Assembly: GCA_030158675.1 (NCBI GenBank)
Contig: JAOASL010000015.1
Coordinates: 17,662 to 60,167, forward strand
Direction of reading: 5' to 3'
Source: Burkholderiaceae bacterium
Lineage (GTDB): Bacteria; Pseudomonadota; Gammaproteobacteria; Burkholderiales; Burkholderiaceae_D
Length of the DNA stretch: 42,506 nucleotides
The notes below the pieces were generated by a model, which had not been told where the DNA came from, did not search any database, and saw nothing but the letters and a program-made list of their open reading frames with translations. Of the stretch, positions 32,471 through 39,950 are shown in pieces (the first letter of the stretch is position 1; the number at the start of each line of letters is the position of its first letter). The position numbers and the translations under genes are program-made.

Positions 32471-33145
32471 TCATTCTGCGCGCAGGAAATGGTACAGGTT
32501 GCGCAGCATCGCTGCCGTCGCTCCCCAGATAAAGTAATCGTGATAAGGCATCGCGTAGAAGCTGCGCCGCCCCGGCCGGTTAGGGAATTCGGCGCTGCGC
32601 AGCTCATGGTTGGCGCCGTTCATCAGGTGACGCATCGGCACCTCGAAGATTTCTGCGACCTCGAATGCATCGGCCGCCAGCTCGAACGGCGGATGCACCA
32701 GCCCGACCACTGGGGACACGATGAAGCCGGTGCCGGTCTGGTAATCCGGCAGGCTGCCGATCACCTCGATATGGCGGCGTGCGAGACCGATCTCTTCCTC
32801 GGTCTCACGCAGTGCGGTTGCAATCGCATCGCTATCTTCCGGGTCGACACGCCCGCCGGGGAAGCTGATCTGTCCGGCATGATCATGCAGGTGGGCGGTA
32901 CGCAGCGTCAGCAACAGACTCAGTTCATCATTGCGGACGACCAGCGGCACCAGTACCGCAGCCGGCGTGGAAGGACGACCACTCAAATTCATTTCGGCGC
33001 CGACGCCGAATTCCGGCGTCCAGATCACCGGCTCGACGAATCGGCGGCGCAGCCAGTCGGGGGCCAGTCGCGCTAGCGGCACGGCGGGTTCATTGGCCAG
33101 CGCATCGATCTGCGCCTGCTTGGGGTCGAATACGATCTTACTCAT
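32471..33145 (-). CDS. CoA pyrophosphatase (NUDIX hydrolase)
   Basis: A 224-residue NUDIX enzyme that cleaves CoA or its derivatives to 3',5'-ADP and 4'-phosphopantetheine. The CoA-specific motif 'LLTLRTAHLHDHAGQISFPG' (about residues 78-97) leads into the NUDIX box G-x5-E ... RETEEEIG (about 98-120); all catalytic acids are present. It starts 46 bases after the rplS terminator, so it is probably transcribed by its own promoter or by readthrough. Confidence 0.92.
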   Translation of the reverse strand: MSKIVFDPKQAQIDALANEPAVPLARLAPDWLRRRFVEPVIWTPEFGVGAEMNLSGRPSTPAAVLVPLVVRNDELSLLLTLRTAHLHDHAGQISFPGGRVDPEDSDAIATALRETEEEIGLARRHIEVIGSLPDYQTGTGFIVSPVVGLVHPPFELAADAFEVAEIFEVPMRHLMNGANHELRSAEFPNRPGRRSFYAMPYHDYFIWGATAAMLRNLYHFLRAE

Positions 33146-33190
33146 GCTCGTCGATTGGTAATACGCGGCGTTTGCGCGCGCCGAAAACAG

Positions 33191-33215
33191 AAAAGGGCAC
33201 GCGAGGTGCCCTTTT
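33191..33215 (-). terminator. Rho-independent terminator after rplS
   Basis: AAAAGGGCAC and GTGCCCTTTT form a perfect 10-bp stem with a 5-base loop, 17 bases after the rplS stop. On the minus strand a T-rich run follows. The symmetry makes it potentially bidirectional, but the rpsP-rplS operon is the obvious user. Confidence 0.9.
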
Positions 33216-33232
33216 CCGGATCGCCGTGGCGA

Positions 33233-33610
33233 TTACTTCGCAGCGGCTGCGCGACGGGTCGGCAGCTTTTCGCGGATACGTGCGGACTTGCCCGAACGCT
33301 CACGCAGGTAGTACAACTTCGCGCGGCGAACATCACCGCGACGCTTGACGTCGATCGATGCGATCAGCGGCGAGTACAGCTGGAACGTACGCTCAACGCC
33401 TTCGCCCGACGAAATCTTGCGGACGATGAAGTTCGAGTTCAGGCCACGGTTACGACGCGAGATCACGACGCCTTCGTAGGCCTGCACGCGCTTGCGGTTG
33501 CCTTCGACGACGTTGACGTTCACGATGACGGTGTCACCCGGTGCGAATTCAGGAATTTTTTTGCCGAGGCGGGCAATTTCTTCCTGTTCGAGTTGCTGGA
33601 TCAAATCCAT
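33233..33610 (-). CDS. rplS: Ribosomal protein bL19
   Basis: A 125-residue large-subunit protein at the 30S-50S interface. '[20 protein letters not shown]' then '[20 protein letters not shown]', '[17 protein letters not shown]' and '[20 protein letters not shown]' are the L19 hallmarks. The C terminus has a short basic extension ending 'TRRAAAAK'. GGAG precedes ATG 33610. Last gene of the rpsP-rimM-trmD-rplS operon, 119 bases after trmD, and followed by a strong terminator. Confidence 0.97.
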   Translation of the reverse strand: MDLIQQLEQEEIARLGKKIPEFAPGDTVIVNVNVVEGNRKRVQAYEGVVISRRNRGLNSNFIVRKISSGEGVERTFQLYSPLIASIDVKRRGDVRRAKLYYLRERSGKSARIREKLPTRRAAAAK

Positions 33611-33729
33611 TTTCTATCTCCGAAACCATCTTGCCGGCGCCTGAGTACCTCGCCTGGAGGCCACTCTCCTGATGCCCGGTAGAGGATGGGGTTTAACAAA
33701 ACCGGACTTGCGCCCGGACACTGCAACCA

Positions 33730-34485
33730 CTACTCCTGCTGCAATTTCTTCAGCACGGCCTCATCAGCCTTGCTCAACAATCCTTGTTCGCGCGTCCTCG
33801 CAATCAGCTCCGGCCGCTTGTTCAGCGTCGCCTCGAGCGACTTTTCGCGCCGCCATTTCGCAATCTCGGCATGATGACCGCCGAGCAGCACATCCGGCAC
33901 CGGCACGCCTTCGTAGGTTTCGGGCCGGGTGTAATGCGGACAATCCAGCAAGCCATTGACGAAGCTGTCCTGCACCGCCGACGCATCGTCATTCAGTACG
34001 CCCGGCAACAAGCGGATCACGGCATCCATCAGCGCCATAGCCGGAAGCTCGCCACCCGACAGCACGAAATCGCCAAGGCTGATTTCCTCGTCGACGCAGC
34101 GGTCCAGCAATCGCTGATCGACCGCTTCATAGCGGCCGCACAGCAATACCAGGCCGGGTTGCGCAGCCAGTTGCATCGCCTTGCGGTGATCCAGCGGCGC
34201 GCCCTGCGGCGACAGGTAAATCGTACGCGGTTGCGGCGTACCTGCCTGCTGCTGCCTTGCGCGTGCCGCGCCTATCGCTGCTTCCAGCGGCGCGGCCATC
34301 ATCACCATGCCGGGACCGCCGCCATACGGCCTGTCATCCACGGTACGGTGATTGTCACTGGTGAAATCACGCGGATTCCACAGTGTCAGCGCACATCGCT
34401 TTTGCTCGAACGCGCGCCTCGTAATACCGGAGGCGGTCAGTGCACTGAACATTTCCGGGAAGAGTGTGATCACATCAAACTGCAT
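33730..34485 (-). CDS. trmD: tRNA (guanine-37-N1)-methyltransferase
   Basis: A 251-residue SPOUT methyltransferase using SAM to methylate G37 of tRNAs with a 3'-flanking G, preventing frameshifts. The start '[20 protein letters not shown]', '[14 protein letters not shown]', '[13 protein letters not shown]', '[15 protein letters not shown]' and '[17 protein letters not shown]' include the trefoil-knot SAM site. The end '[18 protein letters not shown]' is also conserved. AGGAGG lies 4 bases before ATG 34485. It follows rimM by 27 bases. Confidence 0.97.
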   Translation of the reverse strand: MQFDVITLFPEMFSALTASGITRRAFEQKRCALTLWNPRDFTSDNHRTVDDRPYGGGPGMVMMAAPLEAAIGAARARQQQAGTPQPRTIYLSPQGAPLDHRKAMQLAAQPGLVLLCGRYEAVDQRLLDRCVDEEISLGDFVLSGGELPAMALMDAVIRLLPGVLNDDASAVQDSFVNGLLDCPHYTRPETYEGVPVPDVLLGGHHAEIAKWRREKSLEATLNKRPELIARTREQGLLSKADEAVLKKLQQE

Positions 34486-34512
34486 CTTCCCTCCTGCTAC
34501 CGGCCGGATCGA

Positions 34513-35061
34513 TCAGAAATTCTTGTCCCAGTCGGCGGTGATCAGCTTTGCCTGCTGATCTACCGTGATCACGAAACGATCGACGAACGGTATCAGCAGT
34601 TCCTGCGCCTTCTCCGTACCCTGCGCCGGAAGCCCGACCCGCAGTATCGGGTGCGCGCCGTTGTCCATCAGACCGACCACCTTGCCAAGCATTTCGCCGG
34701 CCAAGTCGACGACATCATGGCCGATCAGGTCGATCCAGTAAAACTCGTTGTCATCCAGCGGGGGAAAGTGCGACCGCCGGATTTGCACCGTCGCGCCACG
34801 CAAGTCTTCCGCAGCGTTCCGGCTTTCGATGCCCATGATCCGGGCGACTATGTCTTCGCCCTGAGTGCGCACCTGCATCACGTCCACATCATGCAATTCC
34901 GGCTTATCCAGCCACCAGGTCTTTGCATGAAGCAAGGCACCAGCCTCGGACGAATACGGACTCAGCCTGATCCATCCGGCAATGCCGTAAGCACCAGTCA
35001 CATGGGCGACCAGCACCAAGTCGTCGGGAACCGGAATTCCCGAAGTACCGCCAGAAGCCAA
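34513..35061 (-). CDS. rimM: Ribosome maturation factor RimM (TTG start)
   Basis: A 182-residue 30S maturation factor that binds uS19. The N-terminal RimM domain begins 'DDLVLVAHVTGAYGIAGWIR'. The PRC-barrel part includes 'NEFYWIDLIGHDVVDLAGEM', 'LGKVVGLMDNGAHPILRV' and 'LLIPFVDRFVITVD'. It ends 'LITADWDKNF'. No ATG lies in a suitable place; the frame begins with TTG at 35061, one base after the rpsP stop, so initiation probably depends on ribosomes finishing rpsP. Second gene of the operon. Confidence 0.93.
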   Translation of the reverse strand: MASGGTSGIPVPDDLVLVAHVTGAYGIAGWIRLSPYSSEAGALLHAKTWWLDKPELHDVDVMQVRTQGEDIVARIMGIESRNAAEDLRGATVQIRRSHFPPLDDNEFYWIDLIGHDVVDLAGEMLGKVVGLMDNGAHPILRVGLPAQGTEKAQELLIPFVDRFVITVDQQAKLITADWDKNF

Positions 35062-35062
35062 A

Positions 35063-35314
35063 TTAAGCAGCTTTCTTTGCAGCAGCTTTCACCAGACGCT
35101 CGACGGTCGGCGACAGTTGTGCACCAACGCCTTGCCAATGGGTCAGACGATCCTGCTTGATGCTGAAGCCTTCGGCGGCGCCGGAAGCAATCGGGTTGTA
35201 GAAACCGATGCGCTCGATAAAGCGGCCGTCACGACGGCTGCGCGAATCGGTAGCGACGATATTGTAAAACGGGCGCTTCTTGGAACCGCCACGGGAAAGA
35301 CGAATTACGACCAT
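35063..35314 (-). CDS. rpsP: Ribosomal protein bS16
   Basis: An 83-residue small-subunit protein. ATG 35314 is chosen because the protein then starts '[20 protein letters not shown]', the universal bS16 N terminus; the upstream open frame covers the promoter. '[20 protein letters not shown]' and '[20 protein letters not shown]' complete the family pattern. First gene of the operon, about 44 bases downstream of a clear -10 element. Confidence 0.97.
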   Translation of the reverse strand: MVVIRLSRGGSKKRPFYNIVATDSRSRRDGRFIERIGFYNPIASGAAEGFSIKQDRLTHWQGVGAQLSPTVERLVKAAAKKAA

Positions 35315-35357
35315 AATTATCTCGAAAAAATAGGTTCGGACACGGAAAAAGAGCGCG

Positions 35358-35387
35358 ATTATAACGTTTTTCACGCCCCAAGGACAA
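35358..35387 (-). promoter_or_regulatory. Sigma70 promoter of rpsP operon
   Basis: On the minus strand TTGTCC (35387-35382) and a perfect TATAAT (35363-35358) are separated by 18 bases. The expected start lies near 35351, leaving a leader of about 37 bases before rpsP. Confidence 0.7.
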
Positions 35388-35502
35388 GTCGCGTCTTTGG
35401 CTTTGCAGCCCGGCACCGACTACGGCACACTGGCGCCTTTGCAAAACTTGTCCTTCGGATACAAATTTCCCCAAAAACCCGCATGGATCCAAAGCCTTTG
35501 AG

Positions 35503-35919
35503 ATGACTATCCGCCACAAGAACAAGACCCTCGCCAGCCTGTTAGCCTTTTTGCTGGGTGCCGCCGGCCTGCACCGCTTTTATCTGAAAGGCTTCGGCGA
35601 CCGCTGGGGCTGGCTACACTTGGTCAGTCTGCCGGCCAGCGGCCTGCTGCTGTTTGCCTTGCCAGACCAGCCTTTGCTGGTTACGGCCTCACCGCTGGTG
35701 CTGTCAGCGCTGGTGGCCAGCATCGAAACCTTCGTGATCGGGCTGATGGCTGACGAAAAATGGGACGCAACTTGGAACACCGGTTCCGGCAGCCACTCCG
35801 ACTCGCGCTGGCCGATTGCAGCGCTGATGGTGGCCAACCTATTCTGCGGCGCAACGCTGCTGCTGACTGTGATCGCGCGGGCATTCGACCTGATACTGAC
35901 AGGCGGAGCTTACGGCTGA
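35503..35919 (+). CDS. TM2-domain membrane protein
   Basis: A 138-residue small membrane protein. The N terminus has the TM2 signature 'KNKTLASLLAFLLGAAGLHR' followed by 'FYLKGFGDRWGWL'. Further hydrophobic segments lie at about 45-80 and 105-130. The Asp/Lys-rich loop 'GLMADEKWDATWN' separates them. The function of TM2 proteins in bacteria is unknown. It is divergent from rpsP and convergent with the acyl-CoA dehydrogenase. The Shine-Dalgarno before ATG 35503 is weak. Confidence 0.82.
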   Translation: MTIRHKNKTLASLLAFLLGAAGLHRFYLKGFGDRWGWLHLVSLPASGLLLFALPDQPLLVTASPLVLSALVASIETFVIGLMADEKWDATWNTGSGSHSDSRWPIAALMVANLFCGATLLLTVIARAFDLILTGGAYG

Positions 35920-35953
35920 CGACCCGGTTGCACCGGGCCGTCACGAAGACCGA

Positions 35954-37744
35954 TCAGAACTGTTCTTCAGACAGCGCCAGTACACCGGCGCTGCCCTCGA
36001 CAATCGCGTCGCGCGATGCCGTTGCAGTGGTCAGAAAATAATCGGCGAAGAAACGCGCAGTTGCGATCTTGGCTTGGAAAAACGATGCATCGCCATCGCC
36101 CGACGCCAGCTTCTGCTGCGCGATTTGGGCGGCACGCGCCATCTGCCAGCCGCCGAATACTACGCCAGCCATCTTTAAATACGGCACGCTGCCGGCGAAT
36201 ACGGCCTTGATGTCGGCCTTCATCGTTGAGGCGACGAATTCCACCACCTGTTGCAGCGCATCGGTCGCCACCGACAGCCGCCGCCCGATCGCAGCCAGAT
36301 CGGCCGAGTCGGACAATTTCAGCGCATCGGCCGTCGCACGTGCCTGCGCGAGGATTTGCTTGGCGAGCGCGCCGCCGTCGCGCACGGTCTTGCGGCCGAC
36401 CAGATCGTTCGCCTGAATGGCGGTCGTACCTTCATAGATCGTCAGGATGCGCGCGTCGCGGTAGTGCTGCGCGGCGCCGGTCTCCTCGATGAAGCCCATG
36501 CCACCGTGGACCTGCACTCCGGTCGAGGCAACGTCGATCGACAGCTCGGTCGACCAGCCTTTGACGATCGGCACCATGTACTCGTAGAACGCCTGGTTCG
36601 CCTTACGCGTCGCCTCGTCCGCATGATGATGCGCAACGTCGTATGCGCCGGCGGTCACGTAGGCGAGCGCACGCGCTGCCTCGGTCTGCGCGCGCATGCT
36701 CATCAGCATGCGCTTGACATCCGGGTGATGGATGATTGCCACCGGGCCAGCGGAACCGGCGAGGTCGCGCGACTGCACACGATCCTTCGCATACCGTACT
36801 GCCTGCTGGTAAGCGCGCTCAGCCACGGCAATGCCCTGCATACCGACAGCGAAACGCGCGGCGTTCATCATGATGAACATGTATTCAAGGCCGCGATTCT
36901 CCTCGCCGACCAGATAGCCGACCGCACCGCCATGGTCGCCGAACTGCAGCACCGCCGTCGGGCTGGCTTTAATGCCGAGCTTGTGCTCGATCGACACACA
37001 GTGCACATCATTGCGCGCGCCGAGCGAACCATCGGCATTCACCATGAACTTGGGCACGATGAACAGCGAGATGCCTTTCACGCCTTCCGGCGCATCCGGC
37101 GTACGCGCCAGCACCAGATGCACGATGTTCTGTGCCATGTCGTGTTCGCCGTAGGTAATGTAAATCTTGGTGCCGGACACCTTGAAGCTGCCATCGCCCT
37201 GCGGCACCGCACGCGAGCGCACCAGCGCGAGATCGGAGCCGGCCTGCGGCTCGGTCAGGTTCATCGTGCCGGTCCATTCGCCGGAGACCATCTTCGGGAT
37301 GTACAGCGCCTTCTGCTCGTCGCTGCCGGCCGTCAGCAGCGCCTCGATCGCGCCGTCAGTCAGTAAAGGGCACAGTGCGAATGACAGATTGGCCGAATTC
37401 AGCATCTCGATGCACGGCGTCGCGAGCAGCTTCGGCAAGCCCTGGCCCCCGAATTCCTGCGGATGCTGCAGTCCCTGCCAGCCAGCCTCGCCGAAGGATT
37501 TGAATGCGTCCTTGAAGCCGGGCGTAGTCGTGACCTGTCCGTCATGCCAGTGGCTCGGTTGCTGGTCACCGGTCCAGTTCAGCGGTGCGATCACTTCGCC
37601 GCAGAATTTCGCGTTTTCCTCGAGCACGGCCTCGGACGTCTCGGGCGTCGCGTCCTCACAGCCAGGCAACTGGCTGATGGCGGCAAGGCCGGCCAGCTCG
37701 TTCATCACAAAAAGCATGTCCTTCAACGGGGCGGTGTAGCTCAT
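35954..37744 (-). CDS. Acyl-CoA dehydrogenase, DmdC-like (596 residues)
   Basis: An FAD enzyme of the long ACAD type named for 3-methylmercaptopropionyl-CoA dehydrogenase. GGAG before ATG 37744 fixes the start 'MSYTAPLKDMLFVMNELAGL'. The order is ACAD N-terminal helical domain, middle domain with 'MNLTEPQAGSDLALVRSRAV' and 'TKIYITYGEHDM', then the C-terminal helical domain with 'QVHGGMGFIEETGAAQHYRD' and 'ILTIYEGTTAIQANDLVGRK'. An extra C-terminal domain of about 130 residues is typical of DmdC-like members. The substrate is uncertain: in non-marine Burkholderiales such genes may act on ordinary acyl-CoAs. It lies after etfBA, but a terminator separates them. Confidence 0.93.
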   Translation of the reverse strand: MSYTAPLKDMLFVMNELAGLAAISQLPGCEDATPETSEAVLEENAKFCGEVIAPLNWTGDQQPSHWHDGQVTTTPGFKDAFKSFGEAGWQGLQHPQEFGGQGLPKLLATPCIEMLNSANLSFALCPLLTDGAIEALLTAGSDEQKALYIPKMVSGEWTGTMNLTEPQAGSDLALVRSRAVPQGDGSFKVSGTKIYITYGEHDMAQNIVHLVLARTPDAPEGVKGISLFIVPKFMVNADGSLGARNDVHCVSIEHKLGIKASPTAVLQFGDHGGAVGYLVGEENRGLEYMFIMMNAARFAVGMQGIAVAERAYQQAVRYAKDRVQSRDLAGSAGPVAIIHHPDVKRMLMSMRAQTEAARALAYVTAGAYDVAHHHADEATRKANQAFYEYMVPIVKGWSTELSIDVASTGVQVHGGMGFIEETGAAQHYRDARILTIYEGTTAIQANDLVGRKTVRDGGALAKQILAQARATADALKLSDSADLAAIGRRLSVATDALQQVVEFVASTMKADIKAVFAGSVPYLKMAGVVFGGWQMARAAQIAQQKLASGDGDASFFQAKIATARFFADYFLTTATASRDAIVEGSAGVLALSEEQF

Positions 37745-37787
37745 CTGATTCTCCAGGTATTTTTGTTCAGTGGGTTCTGTCGCAAAC

Positions 37788-37825
37788 AAAAACGGCCGTC
37801 TGTCATGCACATGACAGGACGGCCG
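37788..37825 (-). terminator. Rho-independent terminator between etfA and acyl-CoA dehydrogenase
   Basis: On the minus strand CGGCCGTC-CTGTCATG pairs with CATGACAG-ACGGCCG (one bulged base, 2-base loop), followed by TTTTT. It is the strongest hairpin in the window and lies 31 bases after the etfA stop. It would reduce or stop transcription before the dehydrogenase gene. Confidence 0.88.
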
Positions 37826-37855
37826 CAGACTGCCACATCGGGATCGCCGACGAGA

Positions 37856-38785
37856 TCAGCCGAGTTCTTTCACCAGTGCCGGCACGGCGTCGAACAAATC
37901 GCCGACGAGGCCGTAGTCGGCCACACTGAAAATCGGCGCCTCCGGATCCTTGTTGATCGCGACGATGGTCTTTGAGTCCTTCATGCCCGCCAAGTGCTGG
38001 ATCGCACCGGAGATGCCGACCGCAACGTACAGCTGCGGCGCGACGATCTTGCCGGTCTGGCCGACCTGCCAGTCGTTCGGCACATAGCCGGCATCTACCG
38101 CAGCGCGCGATGCCCCCATGGCCGCGCCGAGCTTGTCGGCCAGTGGCTCGAGAATCTTGAAATTTTCGGCCGAGCCCATGCCGCGACCACCGGACACGAT
38201 GATCTTCGCTGCAGTCAGTTCCGGGCGGTCGGACTTGGCCAGCTCGCGCGACACGAACGCCGACTTACCGAAATCCGCGACGGCATCGATTTTCTCGATC
38301 GCCGCCGAGCCGCCGCTGGCCGCGGCATCAAAGCCGGTGGCGCGCACGGTGATGACTTTCACTGGATCGGCCGACTGCACGGTGGCGATCGCATTGCCTG
38401 CGTAGAACGGACGCTCGAAGATGTCCGGCGCATCGACCCTGGTGATCTCGGAGATCTGGCCAACATCGAGGCAGGCCGCCACACGCGGCAGGATGTTCTT
38501 GCCATATGCGGTCGCCGGCGCCAGCACATGCGTGTAGCTCTTCGCTAGCGCAAGCGCCTGCGCCGCGACGTTCTCAGCAAGGCCATCGGCGAACTGCGCG
38601 CCGTCGGCGACGATCACTTTGGCAACGCCGGCGATCTGCGCAGCGGCCGCTGCGGCGGCATCGCAACCATGGCCGGCGACGAGAATATGAACTTCATTGC
38701 TGCACTGCGCAGCAGCGGTAACGGTATTGAGGGTGCTTGCCTTCAACGACGCATTGTCGTGTTCGGCGATGACGAGTGCGGTCAT
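37856..38785 (-). CDS. etfA: Electron transfer flavoprotein alpha subunit
   Basis: A 309-residue FAD-binding subunit of ETF, which takes electrons from acyl-CoA dehydrogenases and passes them to ETF:quinone oxidoreductase. AGGAAA before ATG 38785 sets the start '[18 protein letters not shown]'. The C-terminal FAD domain shows '[20 protein letters not shown]', '[20 protein letters not shown]', '[20 protein letters not shown]' and '[14 protein letters not shown]'. It lies 11 bases after etfB. All nucleotide-binding motifs are intact. Confidence 0.97.
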   Translation of the reverse strand: MTALVIAEHDNASLKASTLNTVTAAAQCSNEVHILVAGHGCDAAAAAAAQIAGVAKVIVADGAQFADGLAENVAAQALALAKSYTHVLAPATAYGKNILPRVAACLDVGQISEITRVDAPDIFERPFYAGNAIATVQSADPVKVITVRATGFDAAASGGSAAIEKIDAVADFGKSAFVSRELAKSDRPELTAAKIIVSGGRGMGSAENFKILEPLADKLGAAMGASRAAVDAGYVPNDWQVGQTGKIVAPQLYVAVGISGAIQHLAGMKDSKTIVAINKDPEAPIFSVADYGLVGDLFDAVPALVKELG

Positions 38786-38796
38786 GGCGTTTCCTG

Positions 38797-39546
38797 TCAA
38801 ATGACTTTGGCTTCGTTCTTCAGTTTCGCGACCAGCGTCGCGACATCCGGCACCATCGTGCCGGCCGAGCGCTTCGGCGGCTCAGTGACTTTCAGCGTCT
38901 TCAGGCGCGGAGCCACATCAACGCCGAGATCCTCAGGCTTGACGGTGTCGAGCGGCTTCTTCTTCGCCTTCATGATGTTCGGCAGCGTCACATAGCGCGG
39001 CTCGTTCAGGCGCAGATCCGTGGTGACGATCGCTGGCAGCGTGATCGCCACCGTCTCCAGACCGCCATCGACCTCACGGGTCACGACCGCCTTGCCGTCT
39101 TCGATCGTAAGCTTCGATGCGAAGGTTGCCTGGGGCCAGCCAAGCAGCGCGGCCAGCATCTGGCCGGTCTGGTTGCAATCGTCGTCGATCGCCTGCTTGC
39201 CGAGGATGATCAGCTGCGGCTGCTCCTTGTCGGCGATCGCCTTGAGCAGCTTGGCCACGGCCAGCGGCTGCAGCTCTGCATCGGTTTCGGCCAGGATCGC
39301 GCGGTCGGCGCCGATCGCCATCGCGGTGCGCAGGGTTTCCTGGCACTGCGTGACACCGCAGGACACAGCGACCACCTCGGTCACCTTGCCGGCTTCCTTC
39401 AGGCGCATCGCCTCTTCCACTGCGATTTCATCGAACGGGTTCATCGACATCTTTACGTTCGCGATGTCGACACCGCTGCCATCGGATTTCACGCGCACCT
39501 TGACGTTGTAGTCAACCACGCGTTTGACGGGTACCAGTACCTTCAT
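38797..39546 (-). CDS. etfB: Electron transfer flavoprotein beta subunit
   Basis: A 249-residue AMP-binding ETF subunit. '[20 protein letters not shown]' is the standard N terminus. '[20 protein letters not shown]' and '[20 protein letters not shown]' are the conserved motifs, and '[20 protein letters not shown]'-type recognition-loop sequence occurs here as '[20 protein letters not shown]'. AAGGA precedes ATG 39546. It is first in the etfB-etfA transcript behind a clear promoter with a palindromic operator. Confidence 0.97.
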   Translation of the reverse strand: MKVLVPVKRVVDYNVKVRVKSDGSGVDIANVKMSMNPFDEIAVEEAMRLKEAGKVTEVVAVSCGVTQCQETLRTAMAIGADRAILAETDAELQPLAVAKLLKAIADKEQPQLIILGKQAIDDDCNQTGQMLAALLGWPQATFASKLTIEDGKAVVTREVDGGLETVAITLPAIVTTDLRLNEPRYVTLPNIMKAKKKPLDTVKPEDLGVDVAPRLKTLKVTEPPKRSAGTMVPDVATLVAKLKNEAKVI

Positions 39547-39582
39547 GGGAGTCCTTCAGAGGAATGCAATAGGGCTAATTGA

Positions 39583-39596
39583 CGTTTACGTAAACG
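39583..39596. promoter_or_regulatory. Perfect 14-bp palindromic operator at etfB promoter
   Basis: CGTTTACGTAAACG is fully self-complementary. It begins 4 bases downstream of the etfB -10 box and so covers the expected start of transcription, a classic repressor position. The sequence recalls operators of acyl-CoA or branched-chain amino acid catabolism regulators such as LiuR; that likeness is from memory and uncertain. Confidence 0.65.
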
Positions 39597-39599
39597 GCG

Positions 39600-39628
39600 A
39601 TTATAGAGTCAGACCGGCCTGGCGGCAA
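39600..39628 (-). promoter_or_regulatory. Sigma70 promoter of etfBA
   Basis: On the minus strand TTGCCG (39628-39623) and a perfect TATAAT (39605-39600) are spaced by exactly 17 bases. Predicted initiation near 39593 lies in the adjoining palindrome and about 47 bases before etfB. Confidence 0.8.
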
Positions 39629-39698
39629 AATTTCCGCACGATCGTTCTGTTTGGTGAATCTCACAAAACATCGGCGGCAAGAAGCGGCGATACGTCTA

Positions 39699-39938
39699 CT
39701 ACTTACGGCGCAGGTAAAACGTAAATTCCCTGACTGCGGCTTCCTGGTTTTCTTCATGACCAACCAGGATGTTGCCGGTCTGGCGCGCAAAGGCATTGAA
39801 GTCCCGCACCGAACCGGGGTCTGTCGCCAGCACGCGCAGTACATCACCACTGGCCATGTCGGTCAGCGCCTTCTTCGCGCGCAAAATCGGCAGTGGGCAA
39901 TTCAGCCCGCGTGCATCGACGTCTTTATGAAATTCCAT
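39699..39938 (-). CDS. TusA/SirA-like sulfurtransferase
   Basis: A 79-residue TusA-family protein. The Cys-Pro-x-Pro motif with its preceding residues, 'VDARGLNCPLPILRAKKALT', carries the persulfide-forming Cys at about 14. The C-terminal half 'VLRVLATDPGSVRDFNAFAR' is conserved. It could act in sulfur relay for tRNA thiolation or cofactor synthesis. The start is either ATG 39938 or an in-frame GTG at 39950, directly behind the alaS stop (TGAGTG). The conserved protein begins near the ATG. It is probably co-transcribed with alaS. Confidence 0.9.
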   Translation of the reverse strand: MEFHKDVDARGLNCPLPILRAKKALTDMASGDVLRVLATDPGSVRDFNAFARQTGNILVGHEENQEAAVREFTFYLRRK

Positions 39939-39950
39939 CGTTCGCCCCAC

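Noticed and set aside
33784-35160. Plus-strand open frame of 458 codons antisense to trmD, rimM and rpsP
   Set aside because: The opposite strand carries three well-conserved genes in the canonical order; the antisense product has no family features.
36251-37366. Plus-strand open frame of 371 codons antisense to the acyl-CoA dehydrogenase
   Set aside because: Arg/His-rich shadow of a conserved enzyme.
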